DNA of 64,000 bases from NCBI RefSeq assembly GCF_000006445.2, contig NC_006047.2, positions 992,001-1,056,000 of the forward strand, given 5' to 3'. The position numbers and the translations under genes are program-made. The DNA comes from Debaryomyces hansenii CBS767 (taxonomy: Eukaryota > Ascomycota > Pichiomycetes > Serinales > Debaryomycetaceae). Under the pieces are notes generated by a model. The model did not search any database. It worked only from the letters and a program-made list of their open reading frames with translations, and had not been told where the DNA came from. The stretch's first letter is position 1, and the number at the start of each line of letters is the position of its first letter. Positions 50,967 to 61,003 of the stretch are shown here, in pieces.

Positions 50967-51833
50967 CTAATAATGAGTGGTTGAATTCAATTCTTGAAGC
51001 ATTCTATTCAATTTGCGTTCTTCGCTTAATGCAGTAAATTCAATCATAGGATCAACCTTGTTCTCGTATAGTATATGACTATGAGATGGAGAATGCAATT
51101 TGGAAGTAGGAGAAGATTCCATTGACGAATCAACAGAAGATGCAGTAGAAATCGAAGATGTGGAGCTTTGTCTATAGTGAAGACTCAAGGTCGAGCTGTT
51201 AGACGAAGATCTCGACATACGAGGTGTTTGCTGGTGTTGCTGTTGTAATTGTCTTTGTTGTTGTTGTTGTTGTTGTTTCTGTAAGAATTTTCTCATCTTG
51301 GCGGATTTGATCAAGTCTTCCTTGATAGGATTCAAAAATCTTCCTAAATGGGCAATCATGTCTTCATTGGAAACTTTCAAATCCCAGTTGAGCAAAAATA
51401 ACAATTGTCTTTCCATTAAATTGATATCCTTAACGTTGAAAAGACCGTCGGTATAATTAGCCCAATGTATGTTCTTTGGGGAAGAATCGTTATGAAATTT
51501 TGAAGACAAAATCAAACACGAAAGTAAAATTCTGTGCCTGGTGCATGGTAAACCGTGAGCGTTTTTTGGTAACTTGGTTTTCAATTTGTTTAAGTATACT
51601 AAAGTAGCCATTAAGGTTCCGGTGTAGACATTGGTATATCTAACCAATTTTGTGATAAATGTCATCAATGATGGTAATGCTTTGTCCTTTGAGCTCGAGT
51701 TTGATGGAGATTGTAATTTGGAGTCTTCACAAGGTAACACTTGTAATGTAGTGACCACTAACTTGTGAATCATGTCTTGAGAGACTGGTGAGTTGAGGAA
51801 AATATTCAATGCCTTTAAATCAATTGAACTCAT
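50967..51833 (-). CDS. Pho85-type cyclin of the Pcl1/Pcl2 group
   Basis: 288 residues from the ATG at 51833; the frame is open 48 bp further up but starts with TTG, and MSSIDLKALNIFLNSPVSQDM fits the Pcl start. The cyclin box spans about 55-165 with the Pcl signature LMTFITKLVRYTNVYTGTLMATLVYLNKLK, RHRILLSCLILSSKFHNDSSPKNIHWANYT and LMERQLLFLLNWDLKV. A poly-Gln tract (about 187-203) and a Ser-rich tail follow. Such cyclins activate the Pho85 kinase in G1 for morphogenesis and cell-cycle entry. Several SCB/MCB-like elements lie upstream. Pcl9 is another possible name. Confidence 0.85.
   Translation of the reverse strand: MSSIDLKALNIFLNSPVSQDMIHKLVVTTLQVLPCEDSKLQSPSNSSSKDKALPSLMTFITKLVRYTNVYTGTLMATLVYLNKLKTKLPKNAHGLPCTRHRILLSCLILSSKFHNDSSPKNIHWANYTDGLFNVKDINLMERQLLFLLNWDLKVSNEDMIAHLGRFLNPIKEDLIKSAKMRKFLQKQQQQQQQRQLQQQHQQTPRMSRSSSNSSTLSLHYRQSSTSSISTASSVDSSMESSPTSKLHSPSHSHILYENKVDPMIEFTALSEERKLNRMLQELNSTTHY
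51246..51278 (-). repeat. CAA/CAG tract encoding poly-Gln in the cyclin gene
   Basis: Run of TTG/CTG on the plus strand (CAA/CAG on the coding strand), length-variable class of repeat. Confidence 0.85.
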
Positions 51834-51983
51834 TTTGTAAGTTTGTAAAGCTAAGCTAATGTGATAGTAGTATTCCCCCAAATACCTTAATGCAAAATAC
51901 AGGGTATGCTTTATATTTATATCTAAGCTCCATTAAATTTATTCAACCTTCATAAACACCAACGTAAACCTTAAAGTACATAT

Positions 51984-52269
51984 CGCGTATGACATACTGG
52001 CGGTGTGAAAGGGATATTATGCATTGATAATACTGTTTTAAAACAATATACCAAATATAGAATAATATTTAACTTTTTGTGTGCCATAAAACGATTGAGA
52101 AGGTTCTTTCCGCAGCAAAATCGCGTATGAAACTAGATTCGTGTCTCAAGTATAACGCGCCTATCGTGTTTACTACTAACAACGAAACACTCACAAACTC
52201 CTTTTGGCTCATCAATACGGGGTGTTCTGGGTCACGAAGCGTGAATTTCTGTAGTATCTACGTTTCGTG
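51984..52269. promoter_or_regulatory. SCB/MCB-like cluster upstream of the Pcl-type cyclin
   Basis: CGCGT at 51984-51988 and 52122-52126, ACGCGC at 52155-52160, CACGAAG at 52233-52239 and TTTCGTG (exact reverse SCB, CACGAAA) at 52263-52269, all 150-440 bp upstream of the cyclin ATG. SBF/MBF control of PCL1/PCL2 is established in S. cerevisiae. Confidence 0.5.
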
Positions 52270-53246
52270 TTTTAAAATATCTCAAAGTACATTAATTCTA
52301 CTATTATTGTCTCCAGCCACTTTTCTTAATCAGGACTAATTGAACTCCTGTTCGACCTGATTAAAATGTATATTCATTATAAGATTTATTGTTCATGATG
52401 CATCAAAAACGGTTGTAATATAATTGACCAAGAGAGTTTAGTCCGTTATGTTGTAGTTTTATTAATTTTTTGTTTCCATATTTCCTTAGCGCCTCAATGA
52501 ACTAGAACTAAATTTAAGACTATGTAATATGAATGAGTAGTATATTAGTAATCTAGCGATTATAATGGGGCTGTAGTAATACTATAATCATACCTCTTTT
52601 TGTTAAAAAAATCAAAATCATTCAGATTTTACCTGTGAGCCCTATGTTAGCTTAATGTACAAAATTTTGATTTGTATTTTGATGTCAATTATTCTTTATA
52701 TTATATATAATTGTTATTGTTGACCTCGATATATTCACGAGCATGAGTTAGGATTTGGAAAGACATTACGGCTGTATTTGGTTTTAGCTGAGCCGAACTC
52801 ATTGTGTGTAATCCCACTGCCTGATATCATCTACCATACTCGTATACATATCTTAAGTAGGTAAATTGATACTACTCGACAGAGATACCTACTTGCATCA
52901 TACGTTATGTCATAAGATACAACCGTATAAGAATTGTAGCTCAATCAAGTGAACAATCATTGTGAACAAGCAATTGAAGTAGATATTCTTATCATTTCAA
53001 AGAAACATAGAACTACCAATTCAAAATAGTTTCGTAAGTTCTACAGAATCAGAATCTTTCCCCAACCACCAGAAGCAAAATTGTAAACCATAGAACGTGC
53101 TCAAAATAAAGAGGTCATCGCTATTGCAGGATACAACAGAGAACCAACTCGACGTAAATTGGACTGATTATCATCCTCATCATTGTAGTACAATTTCTAC
53201 GAACTTTTCTATAAAGATGTACCAGATTTGCGAATTTAATCGAGAC

Positions 53247-53287
53247 GAGAGAACATAAGTATACTTAATGTCTACTTGTGTTCTCTC
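53247..53287. repeat. 15-bp inverted repeat (hairpin)
   Basis: 53247-53261 and 53273-53287 are reverse complements apart from one mismatch (GAGAGAACAtAAGTA), with an 11-nt loop. It sits just upstream of the TATA-like elements. Confidence 0.75.
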
Positions 53288-53881
53288 CAAGTATAAATAC
53301 TCCTTACATCCCTCGTCAGTATAAAAGCACATTAAGCATTTATCATCTCACCTCCGCATGATGTACTTAAGTACTTGGGCTCTACATCTCTGCTAAATAC
53401 AATCTCACTTCAATATCATCATGGCCTTCATATTCTTCATACTGCCATCGCCATCTTGATAGTGGTAGTACTACCCTACCATTTAATCACGACCTATTCT
53501 AACTAACGTGAATTATGTCTGACTTTATATGGGATGGGTGTCATTATAGTTACCCATAACACCTATCAATATTAATAATCAAATACGGCTGATTTCATGA
53601 TTAATGTAAATTGCTATTATGTTGTTAGTATCAATGGGATTCATTTAATATTCATAAATTAATTGATTAGATAAATGTCAGAAATTTGGGTATACTGGGT
53701 CTATCATGCTTTTGAGTACTCAGACTGGTGCACAGCGTTTTGTCGTCATTTAGTTTATCTTATTAACAATCATACATTGTAGTTACATACATTATTAGTG
53801 AGTAAAGAACAAAAAGTAAAAAACATGGACTAAAAAATTTTCGGTCGCCATTTTATACTGTCAACCAAATATATTTTCGCC

Positions 53882-53921
53882 CGGGTAACCCCGATTTGGT
53901 ATACCAAGAGTATTTAGGGTT
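53882..53921. promoter_or_regulatory. Reb1-type and Tbf1-type sites 3' of a zinc-cluster gene
   Basis: CGGGTAA (reverse of the Reb1 consensus TTACCCG) at 53882-53888 and TTAGGGTT (Tbf1 consensus) at 53914-53921, 43-82 bp beyond the stop of the zinc-cluster gene. Such sites mark promoters or act as roadblocks that end transcription. Confidence 0.5.
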
Positions 53922-53963
53922 GCAACAGTATACAACTAATAGAGACTCAATTAAATTCGGTAC

Positions 53964-56900
53964 TTAATAATTGCCGTCAAATATTTGATCTAAATGTATA
54001 TCCCTTAATAAATCAAAAGAATTTTCATTGAAATCGTAACTGTCGAACGGAGTTCTTGGGTTGGTATTTCCCGGTGTTTGCAGGTGCAATTCCAGGCCTT
54101 GGTTACCTAATTCGTCATTGGTTCCAGGGTTAGAATTAGCCTCGTTCTTCATTGATACCATCTGCATCCAGAGTCTATCAATTTCATTGTTGTTTATAAA
54201 TTCCAATTCTTCGAAATTCAAGGAATTTAGCGATTCAACGGACATGCCAGGAGCCAAAGGAATAGACGGTTTAATTTGCACGTTGTCAATTGACTCTTCC
54301 TCGTTATTATTCATGCCCTGAACCTGAATATCATTTTTAAGTTGCTTATTTTGCAGTTCATTCTGCTGCTCGTCAGTGTTGGTATCTCTTTTCGACATTC
54401 TACTTTTGTGAAGTCTTCTCAATGACGCTTCGCACATTCTTGATAGTTCATCTACCTGACCAACACTAAACTCGGTGATATACAAATCACATTCCTTCGC
54501 TACGAATTCATCGAAGCCAGAAAATTCTAATAAGAAACGATATGCCTTTGTTACTTTCCATGCGTAATAGTATCTTTTACTTAAATTGGTCATAGCAGTC
54601 ATGAACGTATCTATCAATTTTTGAATATATTTCACTAGCTTGCTAAGCTTCAAATGTTTTTCTTGGTAACCATAATCATTATTCATTTTTAAATCATGAT
54701 CGACGCATGTCGACATTTTATTAAGTTGCAATTTTAATCTAATACATATTGCAAAATTAACTTGCGAGGATTTGTGAATAATCTGTTCCAAACTTGGATT
54801 CATTATTAGATCAGCACCTTCTCCAAAGTTAACATTATTATCCTCCACTAACTGAAAAATTCCCTCGACGAATTCATCAAGCATAACTGTATATATTTTT
54901 TTCAAATAAAAGAATGACAAATTCGATTGCTTTCTTTTCTCATAATGTAGAAAAAAATGGTAAAAGACAATCATATTGAAGCTCGTTAGGTTGATATAAT
55001 TCTTGCATTTCATAATCTTAATAAACGGGTATCGAAATTTGTCATCTTTAAATGGTATAAAAAATTGATTTAAAGTACCATAGTGCAGATGTGTGAACTT
55101 TTCAAAATCACTCATTAGCCTTGTTAATTTTTCCATTTTAATTGAGTCTTTAACGGATAATGTGAGATCTAAGATTGTCTTCAATTTTTCATAAAATTTA
55201 CTAAAATAAGCAAATGTACTCACAACATTCTTTTCTAACTCGATATCTAGAATGTTTTCATTTCCAGGTTTATAATACGGTAGCTTAGTATCTACATATT
55301 TGTCATCAATACACAAGGGGTTTCCATAAGAATATGCTTGGTTAAAATCACCCAATGCTAAAAAGAGCCAAATCTTTCGGCCAATGTTATTGACTTTTTC
55401 ATCATTACATGCTTCCGGAAAATTATCTGGCTCTCTATTTAGGCCCATAGAGTATGCCATTTGAATCAACATTCCCGAATATATTTGTGAGTCACCGCCA
55501 TCAGCGCCATCCCCATCCTCAGGTGAAAACATGTGGTATAACCTCATTATTAATGCACATTGTAGTACCACCAAGTTCGTCTTACGCAACAATTCAAACT
55601 GATCTAGACATAATTGTGCCATATGTATAACATCAATATTTATCGGGTTTGACAAGAGATACTTAAGTTCCTGTGCTTTAGATGATGGATCATTAGTCTT
55701 TAGATTGTTCTCATTAACTCCATTTCTATTAGAAAATAATGACAAATATGTAAATCGAATAATAATTAGCAATATTCCAATATTTGCTAAATCTAGTCTT
55801 TTTTCAATATTTAATTCACTAATTTTAGAATCATTGTGGTCTTCTGGTCCTAATATTCGTGACATTTCTGATTTAAAATAACTTTCATCAATAAATGGCA
55901 AGAATGGATAAACTAAAAGGAAAAATTTGTTGATAAGAATCCAAATTACTCTCTGCTTGGGTAAAACAACTTTAATTTTATCAATTAACTTCAATTCTTG
56001 ATCTATTTGACCTTCAAATACCGTTAACCCTAAAGAAATTGCGTTTTTATTCATATTTATTTTTCGTTGTTTTTCATCTTTAAACCGTTTCTCTTTATCT
56101 CCCTGGTTCTCCTCATCATCTAGAATGTTATTATAAAGTCTTATATCATTATATCCATCCCTATCCATTGTTTTCTCGCGAAATTCTTTTTCTAGTTCTG
56201 CTTCTTGGCTATTCCGAGATTCTACGTCTGATTGATTGATTTTACCCGTATGGTCTTTTTCTACGCAACCTTTTTCTTCATTTACTTTTTCTAGCTTCCA
56301 GTTAAGGGCCTTTTGTGCCCCAAAGTCAAGTACCTTTCTCTCTTTGGCATATTTCCATAATAAACGTAATGCAATATCCTTACTCACGATAGATATCCAT
56401 GCAAAAGGACCAAAATTCATTCTTCTAGATGATGATTTAATTATGACTGGTGTATATCCTTCATAAAAATTAATTGTCTCTTCTGATGATCCGAAAGGAT
56501 TGATACCCACGTATTTTGTATTACTTTCTGAGTAATCATGGAGAGGACTTGTGTTCAGCGATTGTTCAGATCTTAAATTACTTTCTGCAGAAATAGATCT
56601 AGGCGTAGATGATGTAGAAGGATGCCATGTTAACGGAGGCAATTGTATTGGATTATTGTGAGTTCGTGATACAGAATTATTGTTATTAATTGTAGCATTT
56701 AATAAATATGGATCAGTCGTTGGAGGAGTGAAGTTAGGGCTTTGTTGTGATAGACTAGACACTGTTATAGATGCTTCAATCTGTCGGATTTTATCCTTTA
56801 GCATCTCTAATTCAGAATGTACTGTAGTATCAGTATCTTGAGCCTCCTGGCTTTTCATGATTTCGTTATTCACATCGAACTTACTCTTCTTAAGTCCATT

Positions 56901-57104
56901 AGAACTTTGAACAGTAAAAGGAGGCAATTCTCCCATATGTTGATTCTCGCTATTTACAAATGCATTATATTCACACAATCCAGGAACATTATATTTAACA
57001 CATGATGAACATGGTTGTCCTCTATCACATTTCACTTTCCTTCTCTTGCAATAATTGCAAGACAATGTAATTCTATTTCTCTTCTTCGAATGTTCCGGCG
57101 GCAT
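53964..57104 (-). CDS. Zn2Cys6 transcription factor, tandem copy A
   Basis: 1046 residues. The zinc cluster is at the N-terminus: C16-x2-C-x6-C26-x5-C32-x2-C-x8-C44, preceded by KKRNRITLSCNYCKRRKVKCD; the x8 last spacing is as in Hap1. A coiled-coil dimerisation segment (about 96-115) follows. The fungal middle-homology region (about 370-700) includes FFLLVYPFLPFIDESYF and GDSQIYSGMLIQMAYSMGLNREPDNFP. The acidic Asn-rich C-terminus is a likely activation domain. By position and type it may belong to the Tac1/Znc1/Hal9 cluster of CUG-clade yeasts, which controls multidrug transporters among others; this is recalled, not shown. It is tandem to copy B on the same strand. Confidence 0.85.
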   Translation of the reverse strand: MPPEHSKKRNRITLSCNYCKRRKVKCDRGQPCSSCVKYNVPGLCEYNAFVNSENQHMGELPPFTVQSSNGLKKSKFDVNNEIMKSQEAQDTDTTVHSELEMLKDKIRQIEASITVSSLSQQSPNFTPPTTDPYLLNATINNNNSVSRTHNNPIQLPPLTWHPSTSSTPRSISAESNLRSEQSLNTSPLHDYSESNTKYVGINPFGSSEETINFYEGYTPVIIKSSSRRMNFGPFAWISIVSKDIALRLLWKYAKERKVLDFGAQKALNWKLEKVNEEKGCVEKDHTGKINQSDVESRNSQEAELEKEFREKTMDRDGYNDIRLYNNILDDEENQGDKEKRFKDEKQRKINMNKNAISLGLTVFEGQIDQELKLIDKIKVVLPKQRVIWILINKFFLLVYPFLPFIDESYFKSEMSRILGPEDHNDSKISELNIEKRLDLANIGILLIIIRFTYLSLFSNRNGVNENNLKTNDPSSKAQELKYLLSNPINIDVIHMAQLCLDQFELLRKTNLVVLQCALIMRLYHMFSPEDGDGADGGDSQIYSGMLIQMAYSMGLNREPDNFPEACNDEKVNNIGRKIWLFLALGDFNQAYSYGNPLCIDDKYVDTKLPYYKPGNENILDIELEKNVVSTFAYFSKFYEKLKTILDLTLSVKDSIKMEKLTRLMSDFEKFTHLHYGTLNQFFIPFKDDKFRYPFIKIMKCKNYINLTSFNMIVFYHFFLHYEKRKQSNLSFFYLKKIYTVMLDEFVEGIFQLVEDNNVNFGEGADLIMNPSLEQIIHKSSQVNFAICIRLKLQLNKMSTCVDHDLKMNNDYGYQEKHLKLSKLVKYIQKLIDTFMTAMTNLSKRYYYAWKVTKAYRFLLEFSGFDEFVAKECDLYITEFSVGQVDELSRMCEASLRRLHKSRMSKRDTNTDEQQNELQNKQLKNDIQVQGMNNNEEESIDNVQIKPSIPLAPGMSVESLNSLNFEELEFINNNEIDRLWMQMVSMKNEANSNPGTNDELGNQGLELHLQTPGNTNPRTPFDSYDFNENSFDLLRDIHLDQIFDGNY

Positions 57105-57529
57105 TACATATAATGTTACACCAGAAGCCTATTTCAATTATTTGCTTCAAACAATATTATATCAAGTACAGTATAAGATACTAAAGCAGACTATTGGAAT
57201 GTACTACAAAGCCAGGATTAATATCCATTCGTTACAATAAACAAATAAATTTGATTTTTATCACCTCCGAAAAGCGATACGCACAAAATATCTAAAAAAA
57301 AGTATTTTGAAATACTTTTTATATCGAAAAATCTTTTTATAAATTTATTTATACTTAAACAAATACTGAATTTTATTTTATAAATATCCTTAATTTTTTT
57401 ATTTATATAAGTATATTTTAATAATCAAAATTATGACTATAAATTTAATGTAATATATAAATACCTAGGCTTCAGGTTAATTATATAAAAATTATTTAAT
57501 GATTATAATTCAGCGAGCCAAATCTACGT
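57105..57529. other. 425-bp AT-rich spacer between the tandem zinc-cluster genes
   Basis: Promoter of copy A. AAAAAGTATTT at 57297-57307 is mirrored by AAATACTTTTT at 57310-57320, a near-perfect short-loop inverted repeat. The remainder is long A/T-only stretches. Confidence 0.55.
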
Positions 57530-60500
57530 TTACCACTGGGCTTGATCTGTATCTGCATAAATTTCAAATAGTTTCAAGAGATCTTCATTTTGCATATTAG
57601 GGTTATCAAAACCAGGAATTGCATTCATCGCACCCATTGTTGAGCTGTCAGCGTCAACTGGAGATGATTGAACTGTAGACGAGGGGTTTTGACTACTTTG
57701 GGTAAAGTCACTATACTCAGAATCAACGCTCTTCATCTGATTCAAGTAATTCATAGGAGTTGGATAAGTTCTAACAGAATCAGGACTTAAGGTTTCCTTG
57801 CGTTTATGAATTTTCTCCTGTTCATCTTTCGCAATTTTAAATTCTTCGCATAACTTGACCAAATGTTGTAACTCTGCAGTTGAAAGGAATTCTATCATAT
57901 TAGTGCCATCATGATAAAATTGAGCGTGATTCATAGACCTTTCGAAGATTACATCAGGATCTTCCATACATTGTTTCAACACAAAATATGTCATGACATA
58001 AAGCCTGTAAGAATTAATGTAATTTTTGCTTAGTTTTCTGAAATTGCCAACATATAGCTCAGCTTCAAGAAGAACCATTTTGAACAATGTACCAGTCACT
58101 TCCAACTTTAAGCTAGTATTTATATTGCATCCATCTTTCTCAGTTTCAAGTCTAGTTGCCAAAACCTTCTTATGATGCATTAATCTTATAAAAAACGACG
58201 TTAAAAATGCGTGAGTTTTTACCATATACTTCTCATTATTGGCAGTCAAAATATAATCAAAGTTACGTCCAAACACATCCACAGAATTGTCAACAACATA
58301 AGACATAATATAGTTCAATTGAACAACACTTTTAATGTAAATCTTAAATAATTCAAACCCTGCACTCATTGATGAATCATTTGATTTTGTATGTTCATTT
58401 TCATAAAAAATGGCAATTTTATAGTACATGCAAGATAAGTTGGTTCTTAATTGCACAAAAGCAATATACATAATAACCTTCAAGAAAGCTTCTTCGTGCC
58501 CTGCGCTAGAAATGCTATTGTCCATCGGTGATTGTAAGTTGACGGAAGGCTTAGCTGGTTGACAGATACAGTCCTTAAAGAAATCCTTCCCAAAAAAGTT
58601 GAAGAATAGCCTTTCCAATTTATTTGTTTCTGCCAAAATATCAACAACTTTAGGTTTGATTTGCACATTTGATATCAAGTTGCAAAGGCTTCTGTATGAT
58701 TCACATATGAGTCTAATATTAAACAACGTTTCCTCTACTTTTCCAGTCTTGCTATCAAAGTTAGGATATTGAACATCACTCATATCTAAATTTTGAACAT
58801 TCAACACGGTTCCTGAATGTATCGCATTCATGGCATCATAAGACACTAGATGATGCCATAGAGCCCTCCATGACTTAGTTAACAGAGCATTCTTACTGAT
58901 ATTCTCATGGGCGACATATTTAGTAGGATCTCTGTTCAAGCCAATTGCAAAAGCGTGTTTCATTATGGTTCCAAAAAGAATTTGGGAGTCAGTCCCACCT
59001 AAACCAAGACAATCATCTGGAGCCACCAGTCTATAAAAATACACGAGAGTCAAGCACTGCATTAACTTGAACGAGCTCTTTTGAGAACTTTGTTCTTCCG
59101 GAATGCAGAGATTGACAACATTAATGTATTCTTGAGGGTTAATTTTTTGCATATCAGCGATCATGTTTCTTTCATCTTCATTTAATCCATTATTTGTTTC
59201 GTCATTATGAATCGAACTCATATATCCCAATCTAATGACTAGTAAGACGATTCCTAAAATAACCAAATCGTTCTGATTTTTTATTTCAATTTTTTTGTAA
59301 CGTTCTTCCGCTTTCAAGGTAGGGAACCTTTCAGGCAACACATGATTTATATCAATAATCAAACTGTTTTCGTCCACAATAGGAATAAATGGGTATACGT
59401 ATTTAAAAAATCTACAAAAAAGCATGAACATATTCTTTTTCTCCGGTAAAATCCCAATTATAGCTTCACCTGTAAGCTCAAAATAATCCTGCTTTATTTT
59501 ATTACCTTGGTATAGTGATTTCAACCCAGGTAGTACTTGTAGTATCCTAGGTGTCTTTACGTTATCTTCTGAAGTATTCGTATATGCGTCCTTTACTTTA
59601 ATTTTGGTAACTATGAGACCATCCTCAACTACCACATCCGATTCTTCTGCACCATCTTCACCTTCTTCCTCTTCGCCCTCTTCTATTGTTTGTTCATCCT
59701 TATTATTTTCTGCGGCGTCGTCATTAGTATTAGTGTACTTTTTCTCAACCCCATCTAATTTAAAGGGATTCCTGCCTCCAACTTTTTGCGATCTTACATT
59801 CTCTTGTAATGAATCGGAATTAGTAGAAACAGTGTCAACTTTGGCTTTAAATCCATCGTTTTTCTTCGAATTCTTAGCACTAGGTGAATTTGCACTAGTG
59901 TTTTTCTTTTTTCTCCGCTTCATTGATTTGCTTTCTATAAACTGTGACATACTGCCGGACTTGAATAATGTAATGGCATAGTTTCGGATAAACTTCAAAA
60001 ACGGATCACTCTTAGTCAACCCAATATAAGATAATGGACCCTGCTGTTGTAACAAAGACCCTTCAACCAGAAAGGAAAAACTTGCATTGGAAAACACATC
60101 AATTCTATCATTTGGGTCAACTTGTAATGTTGAATTCGGACCAATAGAAATTGTAACTAAATGTGGAGGGGAAGCACCAGGCTCCAGTTGCTGATCCATA
60201 CTACTATCCACACTTGGTCTACTTGTCTGAGCACTGCTCGCTGTATTAAAACTGCCACTAGGGAAAGGTAGCGATGATGGACTTCCATTATTTTGATAGA
60301 ACTGATGAGGTACATTGTAATTTGGTATTGAACGATCAACCAGGTTTTGTCTAGGAAAATATTGCAGCGGCAGTTGTTGGGGTAATTGCGGTTGTGTCTG
60401 CTGCTGCTGCTGCTGCTGCTGTGGTGGTTGTGGTGGTGGTTGCATTCCTTGATGAATTGGACTGGTGTGGTTCTGAGTGAAAGGTTGATGTGGTTGATGT

Positions 60501-61003
60501 GGTTGATGTACAGATTGGTGTACTTGATGTTGACCCGTAGGATTCGGTTGACTTTGAGGTTTTTGTTGATGATTATTATGTTGTTGAGGGTTCATGTGAG
60601 GAGCATTTCCCACAGCATACAAACGGTCTGACGCATTTGGTACATTGCCAGAAGCACCATATTGCAGTATAGGTGGAATGAATCCTTCATTATTGACGGG
60701 CTTGCCATTGGGTCCATACTGATATGACCCCAGTATACCATTCGTACCCGGGAATGGATGCCCACTTTGAGTAGGCTCACCAGGAGAATTTGCTTTTATA
60801 GGCCCCATTCCCCCATAATTCATACTATTAGTATCATTAGGGCTTAATTCAACTTTATCTGATTCGTAGTAGCAAAGATGTGCAATCGACTTCTTTTTAC
60901 ATGATCCACAGATTGGCTTTATTCTATCACACTTTGATTTTCGTTTTCTACAGACTGAGCATGATGCTGGTATTCTCTGCCGCTTTCTATAAGGAAATTC
61001 CAT
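57530..61003 (-). CDS. Zn2Cys6 transcription factor, tandem copy B
   Basis: 1157 residues. The zinc cluster is C15-x2-C-x6-C25-x6-C32-x2-C-x8-C44, preceded by YRKRQRIPASCSVCRKRKSKCD and followed by AHLCYY, very like Hap1. A Gln/Pro/His-rich low-complexity region (about 130-235, with a CAG-encoded poly-Gln) precedes an acidic stretch (about 430-455) and the middle-homology region, with FFKYVYPFIPIVDENSLI and GTDSQILFGTIMKHAFAIGLNRDPTKY. These blocks align by eye with copy A, so the pair arose by tandem duplication. Possible identity is one of the Hal9/Znc1/Tac1 group or another Hap1-like regulator; targets unknown. Confidence 0.85.
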   Translation of the reverse strand: MEFPYRKRQRIPASCSVCRKRKSKCDRIKPICGSCKKKSIAHLCYYESDKVELSPNDTNSMNYGGMGPIKANSPGEPTQSGHPFPGTNGILGSYQYGPNGKPVNNEGFIPPILQYGASGNVPNASDRLYAVGNAPHMNPQQHNNHQQKPQSQPNPTGQHQVHQSVHQPHQPHQPFTQNHTSPIHQGMQPPPQPPQQQQQQQQTQPQLPQQLPLQYFPRQNLVDRSIPNYNVPHQFYQNNGSPSSLPFPSGSFNTASSAQTSRPSVDSSMDQQLEPGASPPHLVTISIGPNSTLQVDPNDRIDVFSNASFSFLVEGSLLQQQGPLSYIGLTKSDPFLKFIRNYAITLFKSGSMSQFIESKSMKRRKKKNTSANSPSAKNSKKNDGFKAKVDTVSTNSDSLQENVRSQKVGGRNPFKLDGVEKKYTNTNDDAAENNKDEQTIEEGEEEEGEDGAEESDVVVEDGLIVTKIKVKDAYTNTSEDNVKTPRILQVLPGLKSLYQGNKIKQDYFELTGEAIIGILPEKKNMFMLFCRFFKYVYPFIPIVDENSLIIDINHVLPERFPTLKAEERYKKIEIKNQNDLVILGIVLLVIRLGYMSSIHNDETNNGLNEDERNMIADMQKINPQEYINVVNLCIPEEQSSQKSSFKLMQCLTLVYFYRLVAPDDCLGLGGTDSQILFGTIMKHAFAIGLNRDPTKYVAHENISKNALLTKSWRALWHHLVSYDAMNAIHSGTVLNVQNLDMSDVQYPNFDSKTGKVEETLFNIRLICESYRSLCNLISNVQIKPKVVDILAETNKLERLFFNFFGKDFFKDCICQPAKPSVNLQSPMDNSISSAGHEEAFLKVIMYIAFVQLRTNLSCMYYKIAIFYENEHTKSNDSSMSAGFELFKIYIKSVVQLNYIMSYVVDNSVDVFGRNFDYILTANNEKYMVKTHAFLTSFFIRLMHHKKVLATRLETEKDGCNINTSLKLEVTGTLFKMVLLEAELYVGNFRKLSKNYINSYRLYVMTYFVLKQCMEDPDVIFERSMNHAQFYHDGTNMIEFLSTAELQHLVKLCEEFKIAKDEQEKIHKRKETLSPDSVRTYPTPMNYLNQMKSVDSEYSDFTQSSQNPSSTVQSSPVDADSSTMGAMNAIPGFDNPNMQNEDLLKLFEIYADTDQAQW
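60401..60420 (-). repeat. CAG tract encoding poly-Gln
   Basis: Seven or so CTG on the plus strand (CAG on the coding strand) within the Gln/Pro-rich region of copy B. Confidence 0.9.

Larger units (their letters stand above)
51834..53963. other. 2.1-kb gene-free region between the cyclin and zinc-cluster genes
   Basis: No convincing coding gene. The left 450 bp holds cell-cycle-type promoter motifs for the cyclin. The right part holds two TATA-like elements (near 53291 and at 53320-53327), a strong hairpin (53247-53287), two 12-bp perfect palindromes (53363-53374 and 53464-53475), an ATG-less open frame with a hydrophobic stretch (53336-53506), and Reb1- and Tbf1-type sites close to 53.9 kb. 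It may contain a non-coding transcript or a gene relic. No retrotransposon LTR was recognised. Confidence 0.55.

Noticed and set aside
51834..51881. N-terminal extension of the cyclin by 16 codons
   Set aside because: It begins at TTG; the first ATG (51833) fits the family start.
52174..52180. TACTAAC matching an intron branch point
   Set aside because: No matching 5' splice site (GTATGT or GTAAGT) or coding exon in range upstream, so probably chance.
52079..52339. 86-codon plus-strand frame upstream of the cyclin gene
   Set aside because: It lacks an ATG at its beginning and covers the likely cyclin promoter motifs.
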